A stretch of 64,000 bases of DNA from Nitrospiria bacterium (lineage in GTDB: Bacteria > Nitrospirota > UBA9217), in NCBI GenBank assembly GCA_919901555.1, contig CAKKPG010000010.1, forward strand, positions 1 to 64,000. Reading direction: 5' to 3'. The translations under genes and the position numbers were made by a program. Of this stretch, positions 26,044 through 36,717 are shown in pieces; the stretch's first letter is position 1; every line of letters starts with the position of its first letter. The notes beneath the pieces are model-generated. The model saw only the letters and a program-made list of their open reading frames with translations, had not been told where the DNA came from and searched no databases.

Positions 26044-26804
26044 GCCTGCATCCCCAGAACAAAGAACAGTATCCGCGTCAACAAAAAGTCCGTTATGATG
26101 ATCATGATGGTGGAGAGCACGACCGCCGTGGTCGTCGCCTGCCGGAGACCCCGCGCCCCTCCCCGGGTCGCAAGCCCCATATAGCAGCTGATGCAGGCGA
26201 TCACAAACCCGAAGATGAACGGTTTTGCAATCCCTGAAAAAATGTTCTGAAACCCCATGATGGCCCTGATCTGGCTCCAGTAGAAAGAACCGCTCTGATG
26301 GCTCACAAAGACCGAAATGTAATATCCGCCGAAGAGGGAAACGGCATCGCCGATGATCGTGAGGAGCGGCAGCATGATCGTGGAGCTGAGCACCCTCGGG
26401 ATGACCAGTTTCTTGATCGGGTCGATCCCGAACACCCGCAGCATATCCACCTGATGGCCGAGGACCATGGAACCGATCTCGGAGGCCATCCCCGATCCCA
26501 CCCGCCCGGCAAAACTGAGCGCGATGGCAACCGGACCGATCTCCCTGATGATCGAGATCCCAACGATCTTCCCGGTGTACATCTTGAGCCCCAGGGAAGA
26601 CAGCTCTGTGGATATCTGGAGAGAGAGGGCCATGCCGATAAAGAGCGAAACGAGAAATACGATAAAAAAGGAGCCGGCTCCCGCGTAATCCATCTGCTCT
26701 ATAATATCTCTGACGTAAAAAGGCCTCCGAAAAACCCCGAGGAAGGACCTCTGGGACAGTTCATAAAAGTTTTGCAATTCTATAACAAGCCTTTGTGGTC
26801 TCAT
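26040..26804 (-). CDS. mlaE: ABC transporter permease MlaE-like
   Basis: This 254-residue protein has five or six helices and the MlaE/YrbE signatures FFIVFLVSLFIGMALSLQ, SIIREIGPVAIALSFAGRVGSGMASEIGSM, LVIPRVLSSTIMLPLLTI and CYMGLATRGGARGLRQATTTAVV. It is the membrane channel of the Mla-type lipid transporter. It is the first gene of the mlaE-mlaF-mlaD group with a promoter about 50 bases upstream. Confidence 0.92.
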   Translation of the reverse strand: MRPQRLVIELQNFYELSQRSFLGVFRRPFYVRDIIEQMDYAGAGSFFIVFLVSLFIGMALSLQISTELSSLGLKMYTGKIVGISIIREIGPVAIALSFAGRVGSGMASEIGSMVLGHQVDMLRVFGIDPIKKLVIPRVLSSTIMLPLLTIIGDAVSLFGGYYISVFVSHQSGSFYWSQIRAIMGFQNIFSGIAKPFIFGFVIACISCYMGLATRGGARGLRQATTTAVVLSTIMIIITDFLLTRILFFVLGMQA

Positions 26805-26850
26805 AATGAAATACCGGAGAAAAGGACCTAGCTGGATTTTTAATGTTTAT

Positions 26851-26879
26851 ATATTAGCATCTATCGCACGGCCTTTCAA
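26851..26879 (-). promoter_or_regulatory. Promoter of mlaEFD
   Basis: On the minus strand TTGAAA (26874-26879) and TAATAT (26851-26856) are 17 bases apart, 47 bases before the mlaE start. Confidence 0.6.
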
Positions 26880-26909
26880 CCGGACTCTGACAATAATCTC
26901 TGGAAACCC

Positions 26910-27107
26910 AAAATAGACATTCATGCTCACCGGCAGCCTTTTTGCGCTGTCGCGCGGCTTGCCGGGAAACGGATATTCTTCCGCTGCGATGCTTCGGCTA
27001 TCTGCAAACGCTTCATCAGCATCACCATGTCTGTGCAGCTCGCCTGGACGCGCCGGGCGCTCAGGTGCTGCCGGATCGCGCTATTCGATATCTGCAATGT
27101 CTATTTT
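26910..27107. mobile_element. MITE-like element, family C (198 bp)
   Basis: A perfect 12-bp inverted repeat bounds it: AAAATAGACATT (26910-26921) and AATGTCTATTTT (27096-27107). The interior is GC-rich and encodes nothing convincing. Only one copy is seen in the window and no clear target duplication, so the mobile reading rests on the termini and size. It fills the gap between mlaE and the FGGY kinase. Confidence 0.55.
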
Positions 27108-27124
27108 AGGGCGGAAGGAACCCG

Positions 27125-27153
27125 TTGACCTGATTCATTTAAATGTATAGACT
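27125..27153 (+). promoter_or_regulatory. Promoter of the FGGY kinase gene
   Basis: TTGACC (27125-27130) and TAGACT (27148-27153) are 17 bases apart. TATAGT lies a few bases beyond and could also serve. Confidence 0.45.
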
Positions 27154-27213
27154 ATAGTAAAGGTCGTGGATAGATCTTTTTGCATTTAATACTAAAGACT
27201 GAAAGGAGTTTTT

Positions 27214-28668
27214 ATGCCTCAAGGCTGTTTTATCGGCATAGACCAGGGGAGCAGTTCCACCAAAGCGCTCGTTGTCGGTACGGAGGGCCAAATCGTCTTT
27301 CAGGCCCGAAAGAACTTGCAGCCTCCTTTCAGAGAGGGCCTCCGCATAGAACAGGACCCCCTCGAAATACTGACGACGGCGCAGGACGTGCTGAAGGAGT
27401 CCGTCCAGGCGGCGAAATCGTCAGGGCTTGAAATCCTGGGGATCGGCCTGTCCTGCCAGCGGTCGTCGTGCATGATCTGGAATGAAGAGACGGGAGAACC
27501 GCTCTCGCCGCTCCTGAGTTGGAGGGACACGCGGGGGGCGGATCTCGTGGAAAGCCTGGCCAAGAGCGAGAACATTATCTTCGAGACCACGGGCCTGCCA
27601 TTGACCCCATACTACTCGGCATCCAAATTCCGTTGGCTGAAGGACAATCTGCCCGCTTCCCGCCAGGACACGACGATCTTCGGGACCCTCAGCAGCTTTC
27701 TCGTTCAACGCCTTACGGTCGAAAAAAAGGCGGCGATAGACCACACCAATGCGGCACGCACCCAGCTCATGAACATCCGCACCATTGACTGGGACCCGGA
27801 GCTCATGAAGCTTTTCGGACTCGAGGGCATCCGCCTGCCGATGATCCGGCCGACCGCCCACCGGTTCGGCATGGTGCAGATGCCGGCCGGCGCGGCGCCG
27901 CTCCTCGCCTGCATCGGGGACCAGCAGTCGGCCATGCTCGGCCTCGGCGTCATGGAAAAGGGCGACGGCGGCATCAACTACGGCACCGGCGGCTTTCTCA
28001 TGGTGAATACCGGGGCCGGCCTGGTCCCGGCCAAAGGATTAATGGCCTCAGTCCACTATTCTACGGATAAAGAACGTTACTACCTGCTCGAAGGAAGCGT
28101 GAACGCCGTGGGGGAAGCGCTGGAATGGCTCCGTGTCCGTCTCGGCATGTTCAAGGAGTACGCCGAAGTGGACGACCTCTGCTGGAAGGCGTCCGGTGAC
28201 GTCGTGGTCTTCACGGGGTTGAACGGCACGGGCGCCCCGCACTGGGAGAGCGCCGTCTCGACGTCCGTCCACGGCCTCTCCATCGACAGCACACCGGCGG
28301 ACATTGTCCGGGGAACCGTGGAGGGCATCGCCTTCTTTATGAAGGATATCGCCGAAGAAATAAAGTCGGCCGGCATTGAACCCGCGTCGTTCACACTCTC
28401 GGGCGGGCTCGCGTCGCTGAGCTACCTGGTCCAGGTGCAGTGCGACCTGCTCCAGAAGAACGCCGTCGTGAGTACGGTGCAGGAGGTCTCGGCCCTCGGC
28501 GCCGCCCTTCTGGCGGGGCTCAAACAGGGCCAGTGGACCGCCGGTGAAGTGAAAACAATGGTCTCCCGGGGAGACGTGGTGAACGGCGAAGCCAACCCCG
28601 GCGCGGAGCGGCGCTACCGGCGCTGGAGAGAGCTGCACCGCATGACAAGGGAACTGGACAGTGTGTGA
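27214..28668 (+). CDS. FGGY-family carbohydrate kinase
   Basis: This 484-residue sugar or polyol kinase starts after AAAGGAG. It has the ASKHA phosphate motif FIGIDQGSSSTKALVVG (about 7-23), QRSSCMIWN, WRDTRGAD, and the catalytic region IGDQQSAMLGLGVMEKGDGGINYGTGGFLMVNTG. The second nucleotide-binding motif FTLSGGLASLSYLVQVQCDLL is near 390. The family includes xylulokinase and glycerol kinase; it resembles glycerol kinase in layout but I would not name a substrate. It stands as a single transcription unit. Confidence 0.88.
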   Translation: MPQGCFIGIDQGSSSTKALVVGTEGQIVFQARKNLQPPFREGLRIEQDPLEILTTAQDVLKESVQAAKSSGLEILGIGLSCQRSSCMIWNEETGEPLSPLLSWRDTRGADLVESLAKSENIIFETTGLPLTPYYSASKFRWLKDNLPASRQDTTIFGTLSSFLVQRLTVEKKAAIDHTNAARTQLMNIRTIDWDPELMKLFGLEGIRLPMIRPTAHRFGMVQMPAGAAPLLACIGDQQSAMLGLGVMEKGDGGINYGTGGFLMVNTGAGLVPAKGLMASVHYSTDKERYYLLEGSVNAVGEALEWLRVRLGMFKEYAEVDDLCWKASGDVVVFTGLNGTGAPHWESAVSTSVHGLSIDSTPADIVRGTVEGIAFFMKDIAEEIKSAGIEPASFTLSGGLASLSYLVQVQCDLLQKNAVVSTVQEVSALGAALLAGLKQGQWTAGEVKTMVSRGDVVNGEANPGAERRYRRWRELHRMTRELDSV

Positions 28669-28703
28669 CATCTCTGTGCCCCATCACCCCTCTTTATAAA
28701 TCA

Positions 28704-28745
28704 AGAGCCGCCCACTATAACGTGAGCGGCTCTCTCTGTTTCTTG
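28704..28745 (+). terminator. Terminator after the FGGY kinase
   Basis: AGAGCCGC and GCGGCTCT form a strong hairpin about 35 bases after the stop, followed by CTCTGTTTCTT. Because genes converge here it may act on both strands. Confidence 0.6.
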
Positions 28746-28751
28746 CCGATT

Positions 28752-28955
28752 CTACTGCTTTTTCATTGTCGAAATCCCGAACGGCGCGTACAGCGGGCAG
28801 AAGCCCACGGCGCTCGTGAGCAGGAAAATGACCGCCAGGATGCCCAGAATGACGGCGGCCGTGCCGCTGATCTGGCCGGCGAAGTACAGGATGGCGACGA
28901 CGACGGCCAGGACAGTCCGGAGAATCCGGTCAGCCGTTCCCATGTTTTTCTTCAT
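28752..28955 (-). CDS. DUF2892 (YgaP-type) inner membrane protein
   Basis: This 67-residue protein starts at ATG 28955 after GAGGAGG. It has the family pattern MGTADRILRTVLAVVVAILYFAG, a second hydrophobic helix and CPLYAPFGISTMKKQ, with the usual GFCPLY motif. DUF2892 proteins are two-helix membrane proteins, sometimes fused to rhodaneses. It is followed by no further gene on the strand; a 29-residue peptide gene lies just upstream. Confidence 0.85.
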   Translation of the reverse strand: MKKNMGTADRILRTVLAVVVAILYFAGQISGTAAVILGILAVIFLLTSAVGFCPLYAPFGISTMKKQ

Positions 28956-28997
28956 GATGTTCACCTCCTCTCGCAGAAGCCTGGAATACCATCATTA

Positions 28998-29087
28998 TCA
29001 AAAAAGCTGCTTGATAAGGTAAACGATGCCGGTAATGATCCCGACGCAGAGAACGCAGACCACTATGAGTTTGACCGCCTTCGGCAT
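28998..29087 (-). CDS. Possible 29-residue single-helix membrane peptide
   Basis: ATG 29087 is preceded by GGGGAG at six bases. The product MPKAVKLIVVVCVLCVG-type peptide (MPKAVKLIVVCVLCVGII to the end ...VYLIKQLF) is one transmembrane segment flanked by lysines. It lies directly upstream of the DUF2892 gene. The size makes it easy to miss; coding is supported by the ribosome-binding site and hydrophobic pattern only. Confidence 0.45.
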   Translation of the reverse strand: MPKAVKLIVVCVLCVGIITGIVYLIKQLF

Positions 29088-29197
29088 GACCGGCTCCCCT
29101 TCCCGCCCTTATGCATTGTCGCATCGCTCTACTTTTAATTATACCACCAAACCGGAACGATCAGGAAAGGGGACCCGGTCTCATCGGTGATAGAGCG

Positions 29198-29240
29198 TAA
29201 CTACTCAGGTCTGCCGCTGTGCACAGGCGCAACAAAAAGG
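29198..29240. mobile_element. Fragment of MITE family A, left end only
   Basis: TAACTACTCAGGTCTGCCGC followed by CACAGGCGCAAC matches the left end of the family A elements; similarity stops at about 29235. The right end is missing. Confidence 0.75.
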
Positions 29241-29264
29241 CGGTCTGCCTTCAGACGGAATGCG

Positions 29265-30365
29265 TCAATTTTCGGCGGAAAAATCTCTCACCAGAGAGGC
29301 CATCTTCTCCGCCGCATGTTCAATGCTCTCGAGAAGACGGAGCTGCACGCGGGCGCGATGGAGGTTGTGGGCGGGATAGTTGATCTTGAAATACCGGTCG
29401 CCCTGGAGATAATCGGTGAGGAACCGGATGCCGAGCTCGAAGGTGATGACGTTGACCGATGCCGGAAGCATTTCCTTCTCCGTTTGCGTGAGGAACGGGC
29501 CCGCTTCGCTGAGGTAGCCCCTCGCCAATGCTTCATAGAGCCGCAGGTCGAGGCTCACCTTCGAGAGGTCTGCCGCATCTTCCCCGGACGGGTTGGCCGT
29601 TGAACGCACGCAGTCGCCGAAGTCGAAATGAACAATGCCGGGCTTCACCGTGTCCAGGTCTATCATGCAGACGGCCTTTCCCGTCGTTGCATGGATAAGG
29701 ACATTGTTCACCTTGGGATCGTTATGCACCACGCGCAGGGGTATCCGGCCGGAGTTCATGAGGTCCATGAGCAGAGGGGCGCGGGACCTTCTCGCATTGA
29801 TAAATTCGGCCTCCGCAACGACGTCCCGGGCCCTGCCCTTCGCATCGGACCGCAGAGCGTCATCGAACGCCTTGAGATAGAGCGGCGTATAATGGAAACC
29901 GGGGAGCGTATCCGACAGCTGACCCGGCGACAGGTCGGACAGGAGGGCTTGGAATTTCCCCAGGGCGCGACCGACCTCGTGGGCGTGATCAGGGCCGGTG
30001 ACGGTATCGAAGACGGCGCCGGATTCTATGAAGTGGAAGACCCGCCAGTATTCCCCGGTGCCATCGATATGGAACAACGGTCCCTTCCGCGCCGCGATGA
30101 GCGCCGGCGTGACGCCCTCGGGGTCGTCGACACCCTGCGCCCTGAGCCTGTGCACGATATGCGCGGTCACGATTGCCACGTTTTTCATGACGAGTTCGGG
30201 GTGCTTGAAGACCGACTTGTTGATGTGCTGAAGCACGTACTTGCGCACCCTGCCGTCTTCAAGGAACTCGCAAAGAAAGGTGTCGTTGATCAGACCGGAG
30301 CTGAACTTCTCGGTCTTTCCAGGAACTCCGGGGATGGAAAATTGGGAGAGAATGGCCTCAAGCAT
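29265..30365 (-). CDS. Aminoglycoside phosphotransferase-fold kinase (APH family)
   Basis: This 366-residue protein has FSSGLINDTFLCEF near residue 20 as nucleotide loop, VLQHINKSVFKHPELVMKN, the catalytic Brenner-type motif VVHNDPKVNNVL (HxDxxxxN) near 214, and metal motif AVCMIDLDTVKPG. This matches kinases of the N-acetylhexosamine-1-kinase or homoserine kinase type. The substrate is probably a small sugar or alcohol, not an antibiotic. It overlaps lgt by 8 bases and shares its transcript. Confidence 0.85.
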   Translation of the reverse strand: MLEAILSQFSIPGVPGKTEKFSSGLINDTFLCEFLEDGRVRKYVLQHINKSVFKHPELVMKNVAIVTAHIVHRLRAQGVDDPEGVTPALIAARKGPLFHIDGTGEYWRVFHFIESGAVFDTVTGPDHAHEVGRALGKFQALLSDLSPGQLSDTLPGFHYTPLYLKAFDDALRSDAKGRARDVVAEAEFINARRSRAPLLMDLMNSGRIPLRVVHNDPKVNNVLIHATTGKAVCMIDLDTVKPGIVHFDFGDCVRSTANPSGEDAADLSKVSLDLRLYEALARGYLSEAGPFLTQTEKEMLPASVNVITFELGIRFLTDYLQGDRYFKINYPAHNLHRARVQLRLLESIEHAAEKMASLVRDFSAEN

Positions 30366-31140
30366 GTAATCGCTCTCTTCTCAGATAATAAATCACCACT
30401 CCCGCGGCCGCCATGGAGGCGCTCAGGAGCTGGCCCATGGTAAAAGGGCCTGCAATAAAACCGAGCTGTGGATCGGGCTCCCTGAAGAATTCCACAATGA
30501 ACCGCGCGATTCCGTAAAGGAGTATAAACAGTGATGTGAGAACACCGGATCTGAGCCCCCGGTCCTTCAGTATCCAGAGGACCGAAAAGAGCACGACTCC
30601 CTCAAGAAAGAATTCATATAACTGTGAAGGATGACGCGGGAGCGGACCGCCTGTCGGAAACACCATGGCCCAGGGCACATTCGAAACCCTGCCGAAGAGC
30701 TCGCCGTTGATGAAATTTCCTATCCTGCCGAATCCAAGACCGATGGGAGCGGTGGCAATCACGAGGTCCGAAACCTGCCAGGCCTCTGCCCTGAATTTTC
30801 TGCAACACCATACCCCGGCAATGATGCTTCCGATAAAGCCTCCGTGAAAGGACAACCCGCCTGCCATGACATCAACGATTTCCAGCGGATGCTGAATATA
30901 GTAAGAGGGGTTGTAAAAGATCACATAGCCGAGACGGGCGCCGATGATAAGGCCGAGAATAGCATGCGTATAGAGAGAATCCAGGAAATCCCTGTTGAGC
31001 GAAAGTCTCTTTTTCTCTATCTGATGCTTCACAAGGAGATAGGACGACGCGAACCCGATGAGGTACATCAGCCCGTACCACCTGATTGCAAGGGGTCCGA
31101 CGCGGATGATTTCAGGGTTGATGTGAGGATAGGGGATCAT
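30358..31140 (-). CDS. lgt: Prolipoprotein diacylglyceryl transferase
   Basis: This 260-residue integral membrane enzyme adds diacylglycerol to the lipobox Cys of prelipoproteins. It has PHINPEIIRVGPLAIRWYGLMYLIGF near the start, HGGFIGSIIAG, and the Lgt signature GRIGNFINGELFGRVSNVPWAM. An RHPSQLYEFFLEG motif, with His and Tyr, follows. It is the first of two overlapping genes with the APH kinase. Several lipoproteins in the window are its likely substrates. Confidence 0.95.
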   Translation of the reverse strand: MIPYPHINPEIIRVGPLAIRWYGLMYLIGFASSYLLVKHQIEKKRLSLNRDFLDSLYTHAILGLIIGARLGYVIFYNPSYYIQHPLEIVDVMAGGLSFHGGFIGSIIAGVWCCRKFRAEAWQVSDLVIATAPIGLGFGRIGNFINGELFGRVSNVPWAMVFPTGGPLPRHPSQLYEFFLEGVVLFSVLWILKDRGLRSGVLTSLFILLYGIARFIVEFFREPDPQLGFIAGPFTMGQLLSASMAAAGVVIYYLRRERLHA

Positions 31141-31170
31141 TCGTGGTTCCCCAATAAAGCTCCTGTATGA

Positions 31171-31196
31171 AAAGGAAGCCGGGAGACAGCCCGGCG
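31171..31196 (-). terminator. Terminator after dnaJ
   Basis: On the minus strand GCCGGG-CTGTCT-CCCGGC is followed by TTCCTTTTC, about 7 bases after the dnaJ stop. Confidence 0.6.
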
Positions 31197-31202
31197 ATAG
31201 TG

Positions 31203-32321
31203 CTACTTCTTCGCCTTCTCTCCGAACACTTCCTTCACCTTGTCAAAAAACCCCCTGGTGATCGGAGCAGCATCCGCGCCGCTCAGAGCTTCGAACTCCT
31301 GAAGCAATTCCCGCTGCTTGGACGTAAGCTTTGAGGGGACCTCGACGACTATCCTGCAGAGCTGGTCGCCGGAACCCGAGCCTTGGAGACGGTGGAACCC
31401 TTTGCCCTTGAGTCTGAAGACGTGGCCCGGCTGCGTGCCCGGAGGGACTTTTAATTTTGCGGGACCGGTGAGCGTGGGCGCCTCGAACTCTGCGCCCAGA
31501 GCGGCCTGCATAAAACTGACGGGCACGTCCAGGATGATATCCTGCCCCTCCCGCTTGAACAGGGGGTGCTCCTCCACCATGAGATAGATGTAGAGGTCTC
31601 CGGGCGGGCCGCCGTAGGAGCCCAGCTCTCCCTCTCCGGCGAGGCGGATGGTATTGCCTGTCTCAACACCGGCGGGAATCTTCACCGAAAGGGTGCGTTC
31701 CCGCTCCACCCGCTTGCGGCCCTTGCAGCCGGGACAGGGCTCGGTGATCGTCCTGCCCTCGCCGCCGCAGCGGGAGCAGGTGCGGCTGATGCTGAAAAAA
31801 CCCTGTTGCATGCGGACCTGGCCCGTCCCGTTGCAGTTCGTGCAGGTGATGATACCATCCTTGGACCTGGCGCCGCTGCCGTCGCAGTCGGGGCAGCGCT
31901 CCCATCGGGGAACGAGAATCTTCGTCGAGGCGCCGAAAGCGGCGTCCTCGAAGGAGATCCTGAGGTTATAGCGGAGGTCTTCTCCCGCGGCAGCCCTGGA
32001 TCTGCCGCCGCGGGCGCCGAAAAATTCACTGAAGATATCGCCGAAGATATCACCCATGCCCATGCCGGCGCCGTATCCGCCGAAGCCGCCTTGGCCCTGG
32101 GCGCCCGGGGCGGCGCCGTACTGATCGTAGTACGCCCGCTTCTCCGGATCGGAGAGCACCTCATAGGCCGCGTTGATCTCCTTGAATTTGTCTTCGGAGG
32201 CCTTGCTCCCGGGGTTCTTGTCGGGATGATGCTCGTGCGCCAGCCGCCGGTAGGCGCGCTTGAGATCAGCTTCAGTTGCGTTCCGATGGACGCCGAGCAG
32301 CTCGTAATAGTCCTTCGCCAT
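31203..32321 (-). CDS. dnaJ: Chaperone protein DnaJ
   Basis: This 372-residue protein has the J domain with HPD ([11 protein letters not shown]), a Gly-rich linker ([17 protein letters not shown]), four zinc-finger CxxCxGxG repeats ([32 protein letters not shown]) and the C-terminal substrate-binding domain. It stimulates the DnaK ATPase and delivers clients. It is the last gene of hrcA-grpE-dnaK-dnaJ. Confidence 0.96.
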   Translation of the reverse strand: MAKDYYELLGVHRNATEADLKRAYRRLAHEHHPDKNPGSKASEDKFKEINAAYEVLSDPEKRAYYDQYGAAPGAQGQGGFGGYGAGMGMGDIFGDIFSEFFGARGGRSRAAAGEDLRYNLRISFEDAAFGASTKILVPRWERCPDCDGSGARSKDGIITCTNCNGTGQVRMQQGFFSISRTCSRCGGEGRTITEPCPGCKGRKRVERERTLSVKIPAGVETGNTIRLAGEGELGSYGGPPGDLYIYLMVEEHPLFKREGQDIILDVPVSFMQAALGAEFEAPTLTGPAKLKVPPGTQPGHVFRLKGKGFHRLQGSGSGDQLCRIVVEVPSKLTSKQRELLQEFEALSGADAAPITRGFFDKVKEVFGEKAKK

Positions 32322-32439
32322 ATTGAATTCTCAAAATCCTTATTCTCGCGGAGACGCAAAGGCCGCAAAGAAAATCCATGCTTCGGTAATCTTTACCTTT
32401 GCGAGCTTAGCGCCGTTGCGAGACGCTGTTTATTTTCAT

Positions 32440-32492
32440 AAAAAGAGGATAGCAGGCAACCGGGCATCTTTTGCCCGGCATCCGCTATCCTC
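32440..32492 (-). terminator. Strong terminator between dnaK and dnaJ
   Basis: On the minus strand GAGGATAGC...GCTATCCTC enclosing CCGGGCAAAAGATGCCCGG is followed by TTTTTATG. It follows dnaK by about 20 bases and would attenuate read-through to dnaJ. The interval 32335-32430 also carries a common GCAAAG/CTTTGCG repeat. Confidence 0.7.
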
Positions 32493-32512
32493 TCGGTATG
32501 GTCTTTCAAAGG

Positions 32513-34435
<1,923 letters not shown>

Positions 34436-34552
34436 ATGAGCCTCCTTGACTTATCTCTGCTGGATAAAGATGTGAAGCGAAGAATGGGAAAAACGGGAAC
34501 GGCCCGTTAACAAAGCCGCTTCTCCGGCTCGCCCTTTCGCCGATTCCTTAGT

Positions 34553-35155
34553 TTAATTTTCCGCCTCGGCCTTTTCACCTTGCGGCTTCCCGGCCACGCT
34601 CACCTTTGCGTGACGGAGCACCTTGTCATAATACAGATACCCGTCCTGCAGGACCTGCACCACCGTATTCTCGGGAACCTTGTCCGTCATCTCCTGCATC
34701 ACGGCGTCATGTTTTGCCGGATCAAACTGCTCTCCCTCGGCCGCGAAGGCTTTGATGCCGAATTTCTCAAGCACATCCCGGAGCTGCTTGTACACCAGCT
34801 CGATGCCTTCGCGCAGTCCCTTCGTGGATTCCTCTGCTGCGCCCGCGTGTTTGAGCGCAAGCCCCAGATGATCTACCACGGACAAGATCTCCAACGCGAG
34901 CTGTTCATTCGCGTATTTACGGAACTCCCCCAGATCGCGCTGCATCCGTTTGCGGTAGTTCTCGAAGTCCGCGGAGGTCCGCAGATACCGGTCCTGTGCC
35001 TCAGCGGCCTCGCGGGCTTTTTGTTCAAGCGCCTGGGTGAGTTGCTGGACGTTCGTTCCCTTCTCTTCGAACGCCGGCGCTTCCTCCGCCTCGTTCACCG
35101 GGGGCTTCCATGCTACAGCCTCCTGTTCGAGGTCCTCAGCCTCATTTTGCTTCAT
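34553..35155 (-). CDS. grpE: Nucleotide exchange factor GrpE
   Basis: This 200-residue protein begins with an acidic stretch (MKQNEAEDLEQEAV), then a long coiled coil and the GrpE core RYLRTSADFENYRKRMQRDLGEFRKYANEQLALEILSVVDHL, with a C-terminal beta-wing (GEQFDPAKHDAVMQE). It releases ADP from DnaK. It overlaps hrcA by 14 bases and precedes dnaK. Confidence 0.95.
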   Translation of the reverse strand: MKQNEAEDLEQEAVAWKPPVNEAEEAPAFEEKGTNVQQLTQALEQKAREAAEAQDRYLRTSADFENYRKRMQRDLGEFRKYANEQLALEILSVVDHLGLALKHAGAAEESTKGLREGIELVYKQLRDVLEKFGIKAFAAEGEQFDPAKHDAVMQEMTDKVPENTVVQVLQDGYLYYDKVLRHAKVSVAGKPQGEKAEAEN

Positions 35156-36197
35156 GCGCGATGCCTCTCTGAAGTCGTTCGTCCAGTATACGGGAAAGCA
35201 GCTTCGACGTGTAATCCACCACGTGGATCACCTGCCGGTAGTCCATTCGCACCGGGCCGATCACCCCCAGGCTGCCGATAACGTTCGCACCGGCATGGTA
35301 GTTGCCAACGATCAGGCTGCACTCCTGCATCTCAAAAAACGGATTTTCCGCCCCGATAAAGACCTTGATGCCTTCCGCTGCCACGCTTTTGTCGAGGAGC
35401 TTCAGCAGCCTGTATTTGTCCTCAAAAGCGTTGAGCAGCGCCTTCATCTTATCCACGTCGGCAAACTCAAGGGTATCGAGTATCTGCGACGCCCCTCCGA
35501 TATACACCTTATCGGTGTCGCGTTCCTGGACCGCCCGGCTCGCCCGGTACGTCTCATCCATGAGCCGCGCAAAGAGCTGCTTCTCTTCCCGCATCTTATC
35601 GAGCAAACGGTCGCGAACCTCGTTCAGAGACCCGTGCTCAAGCTCTCCGTCGATATAGCTGCTGAAGGCATTCAGCTCGTGCTGCGATATCCGTTCGTCA
35701 AGCTCGATGAGCTTATTCTGCACCGAGCCGGTGCTCGTCACGAAAATGATAAGAACCTGCCGGCTTCGCAGGCGGATAAATTCAATATGCTTATACTTGC
35801 CCTCCGGCTCGGAGGGCGCAATCACGACCCCCGTATACCGGGAAAGCGTGGCAAGAAACTGGCTCGCCTCCTCCATCAGCACGTGCAGGTTGCCGCTGTG
35901 AAGAGCAGGAGCATCCTTCAGCCGGTCTTCAATACTATCGGCGTCGTCGTCAAGGCTGATCAGGCTGTCAATATAATACCGATACCCCTTGTCCGTGGGG
36001 ATCCTTCCGGCCGACGTATGAGGATGGGTCAAAAAACCCGATTCCTCAAGCTCTGCCATAATATTTCGCAGCGTGGCGGAACTCAGGCCGAAGTCATACT
36101 TCTTCACCAGCACATTCGAGCCTATCGGCGCCCCGGTAGCAATATAGCTGTCTATGACAGCCTGGAGGACTTTTTTATTTCTGTCTTCTAACTCCAT
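35142..36197 (-). CDS. hrcA: Heat-inducible repressor HrcA
   Basis: This 351-residue protein has an N-terminal winged-helix (LQAVIDSYIATGAPIGSNVL, LSSATLRNIMAELEESGFLTHPHTSAGRIPTDKGYRYY), an inserted dimerisation domain and a GAF-like core. HrcA binds CIRCE to repress heat-shock genes. A CIRCE site 247 bases upstream shows autoregulation. No ribosome-binding site precedes ATG 36197; a MITE inserted just upstream has put GTTACGG-type sequence there instead. Confidence 0.95.
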   Translation of the reverse strand: MELEDRNKKVLQAVIDSYIATGAPIGSNVLVKKYDFGLSSATLRNIMAELEESGFLTHPHTSAGRIPTDKGYRYYIDSLISLDDDADSIEDRLKDAPALHSGNLHVLMEEASQFLATLSRYTGVVIAPSEPEGKYKHIEFIRLRSRQVLIIFVTSTGSVQNKLIELDERISQHELNAFSSYIDGELEHGSLNEVRDRLLDKMREEKQLFARLMDETYRASRAVQERDTDKVYIGGASQILDTLEFADVDKMKALLNAFEDKYRLLKLLDKSVAAEGIKVFIGAENPFFEMQECSLIVGNYHAGANVIGSLGVIGPVRMDYRQVIHVVDYTSKLLSRILDERLQRGIAHEAK

Positions 36198-36208
36198 AAG
36201 AAAAACCG

Positions 36209-36400
36209 TAACTACTCAGGTCTGCCGCTGAGCACAGGCGCAACAAAGCGCGACAGGGATCCACAACGAAACGCCGCTACCCCCCATACAACGCGTGCGA
36301 AGCGAAAGCGTTGCGGGTGCCTGTGCAACGGCACGGTAAACGTCTCAAAGCAAACTGGCGCGCCTTGCGCCGAAGCGAAGCGGCTGACCTGAGTAGCCAC
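36209..36400. mobile_element. MITE-like element, family A, copy 3 (192 bp)
   Basis: The left end is TAACTACTCAGG, the right end CCTGAGTAGCCAC. A perfect 9-bp direct repeat GAAAAACCG (36200-36208, 36401-36409) flanks it. Its centre diverges from the other copies while both ends are conserved. It lies between the CIRCE promoter and hrcA, so it is transcribed as part of the operon leader. Together with the promoter elements it fills the 36198-36717 gap. Confidence 0.88.
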
Positions 36401-36443
36401 GAAAAACCGGGAAAATCGCTTTGCCGACTCGTCAGGTCAGTGC

Positions 36444-36470
36444 TTAGCACTCTTTCTATTAGAGTGCTAA
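36444..36470. promoter_or_regulatory. CIRCE operator
   Basis: TTAGCACTC (36444-36452), 9 bases, then GAGTGCTAA (36462-36470) match the CIRCE consensus exactly. It is the binding site for HrcA. Confidence 0.97.
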
Positions 36471-36472
36471 TA

Positions 36473-36501
36473 ATCTAACATATCGCGCCCCAGGGTGTCA
36501 A
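36473..36501 (-). promoter_or_regulatory. Promoter of the hrcA-grpE-dnaK-dnaJ operon
   Basis: On the minus strand TTGACA (36496-36501) and TTAGAT (36473-36478) are 17 bases apart. The CIRCE site starts right after the -10 box. Confidence 0.8.
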
Positions 36502-36554
36502 GCCCTTATTGCCTTCACAACGATCAGATCGGATACCGCTGATACTGCCGGCAC

Positions 36555-36593
36555 AAAAAAGCCATCCCGCCTTCAATGGAAGCACGGGATGGC
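36555..36593 (-). terminator. Terminator of the upstream gene at 36718
   Basis: On the minus strand GCCATCCCG and CGGGATGGC form a 9-bp stem followed by TTTTTT. It ends the transcript before the heat-shock promoter. Confidence 0.75.
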
Positions 36594-36717
36594 ATCGACT
36601 CCATGCACGCAGCGCAATATCCGGCTGTTTTTTTCATCTCCCCGTAGTTATGCGGCTTTCTATGATTATATTGAATTTTAAACACTGAATTCCACGATTC
36701 AGGGACTGCAGGGCTGT

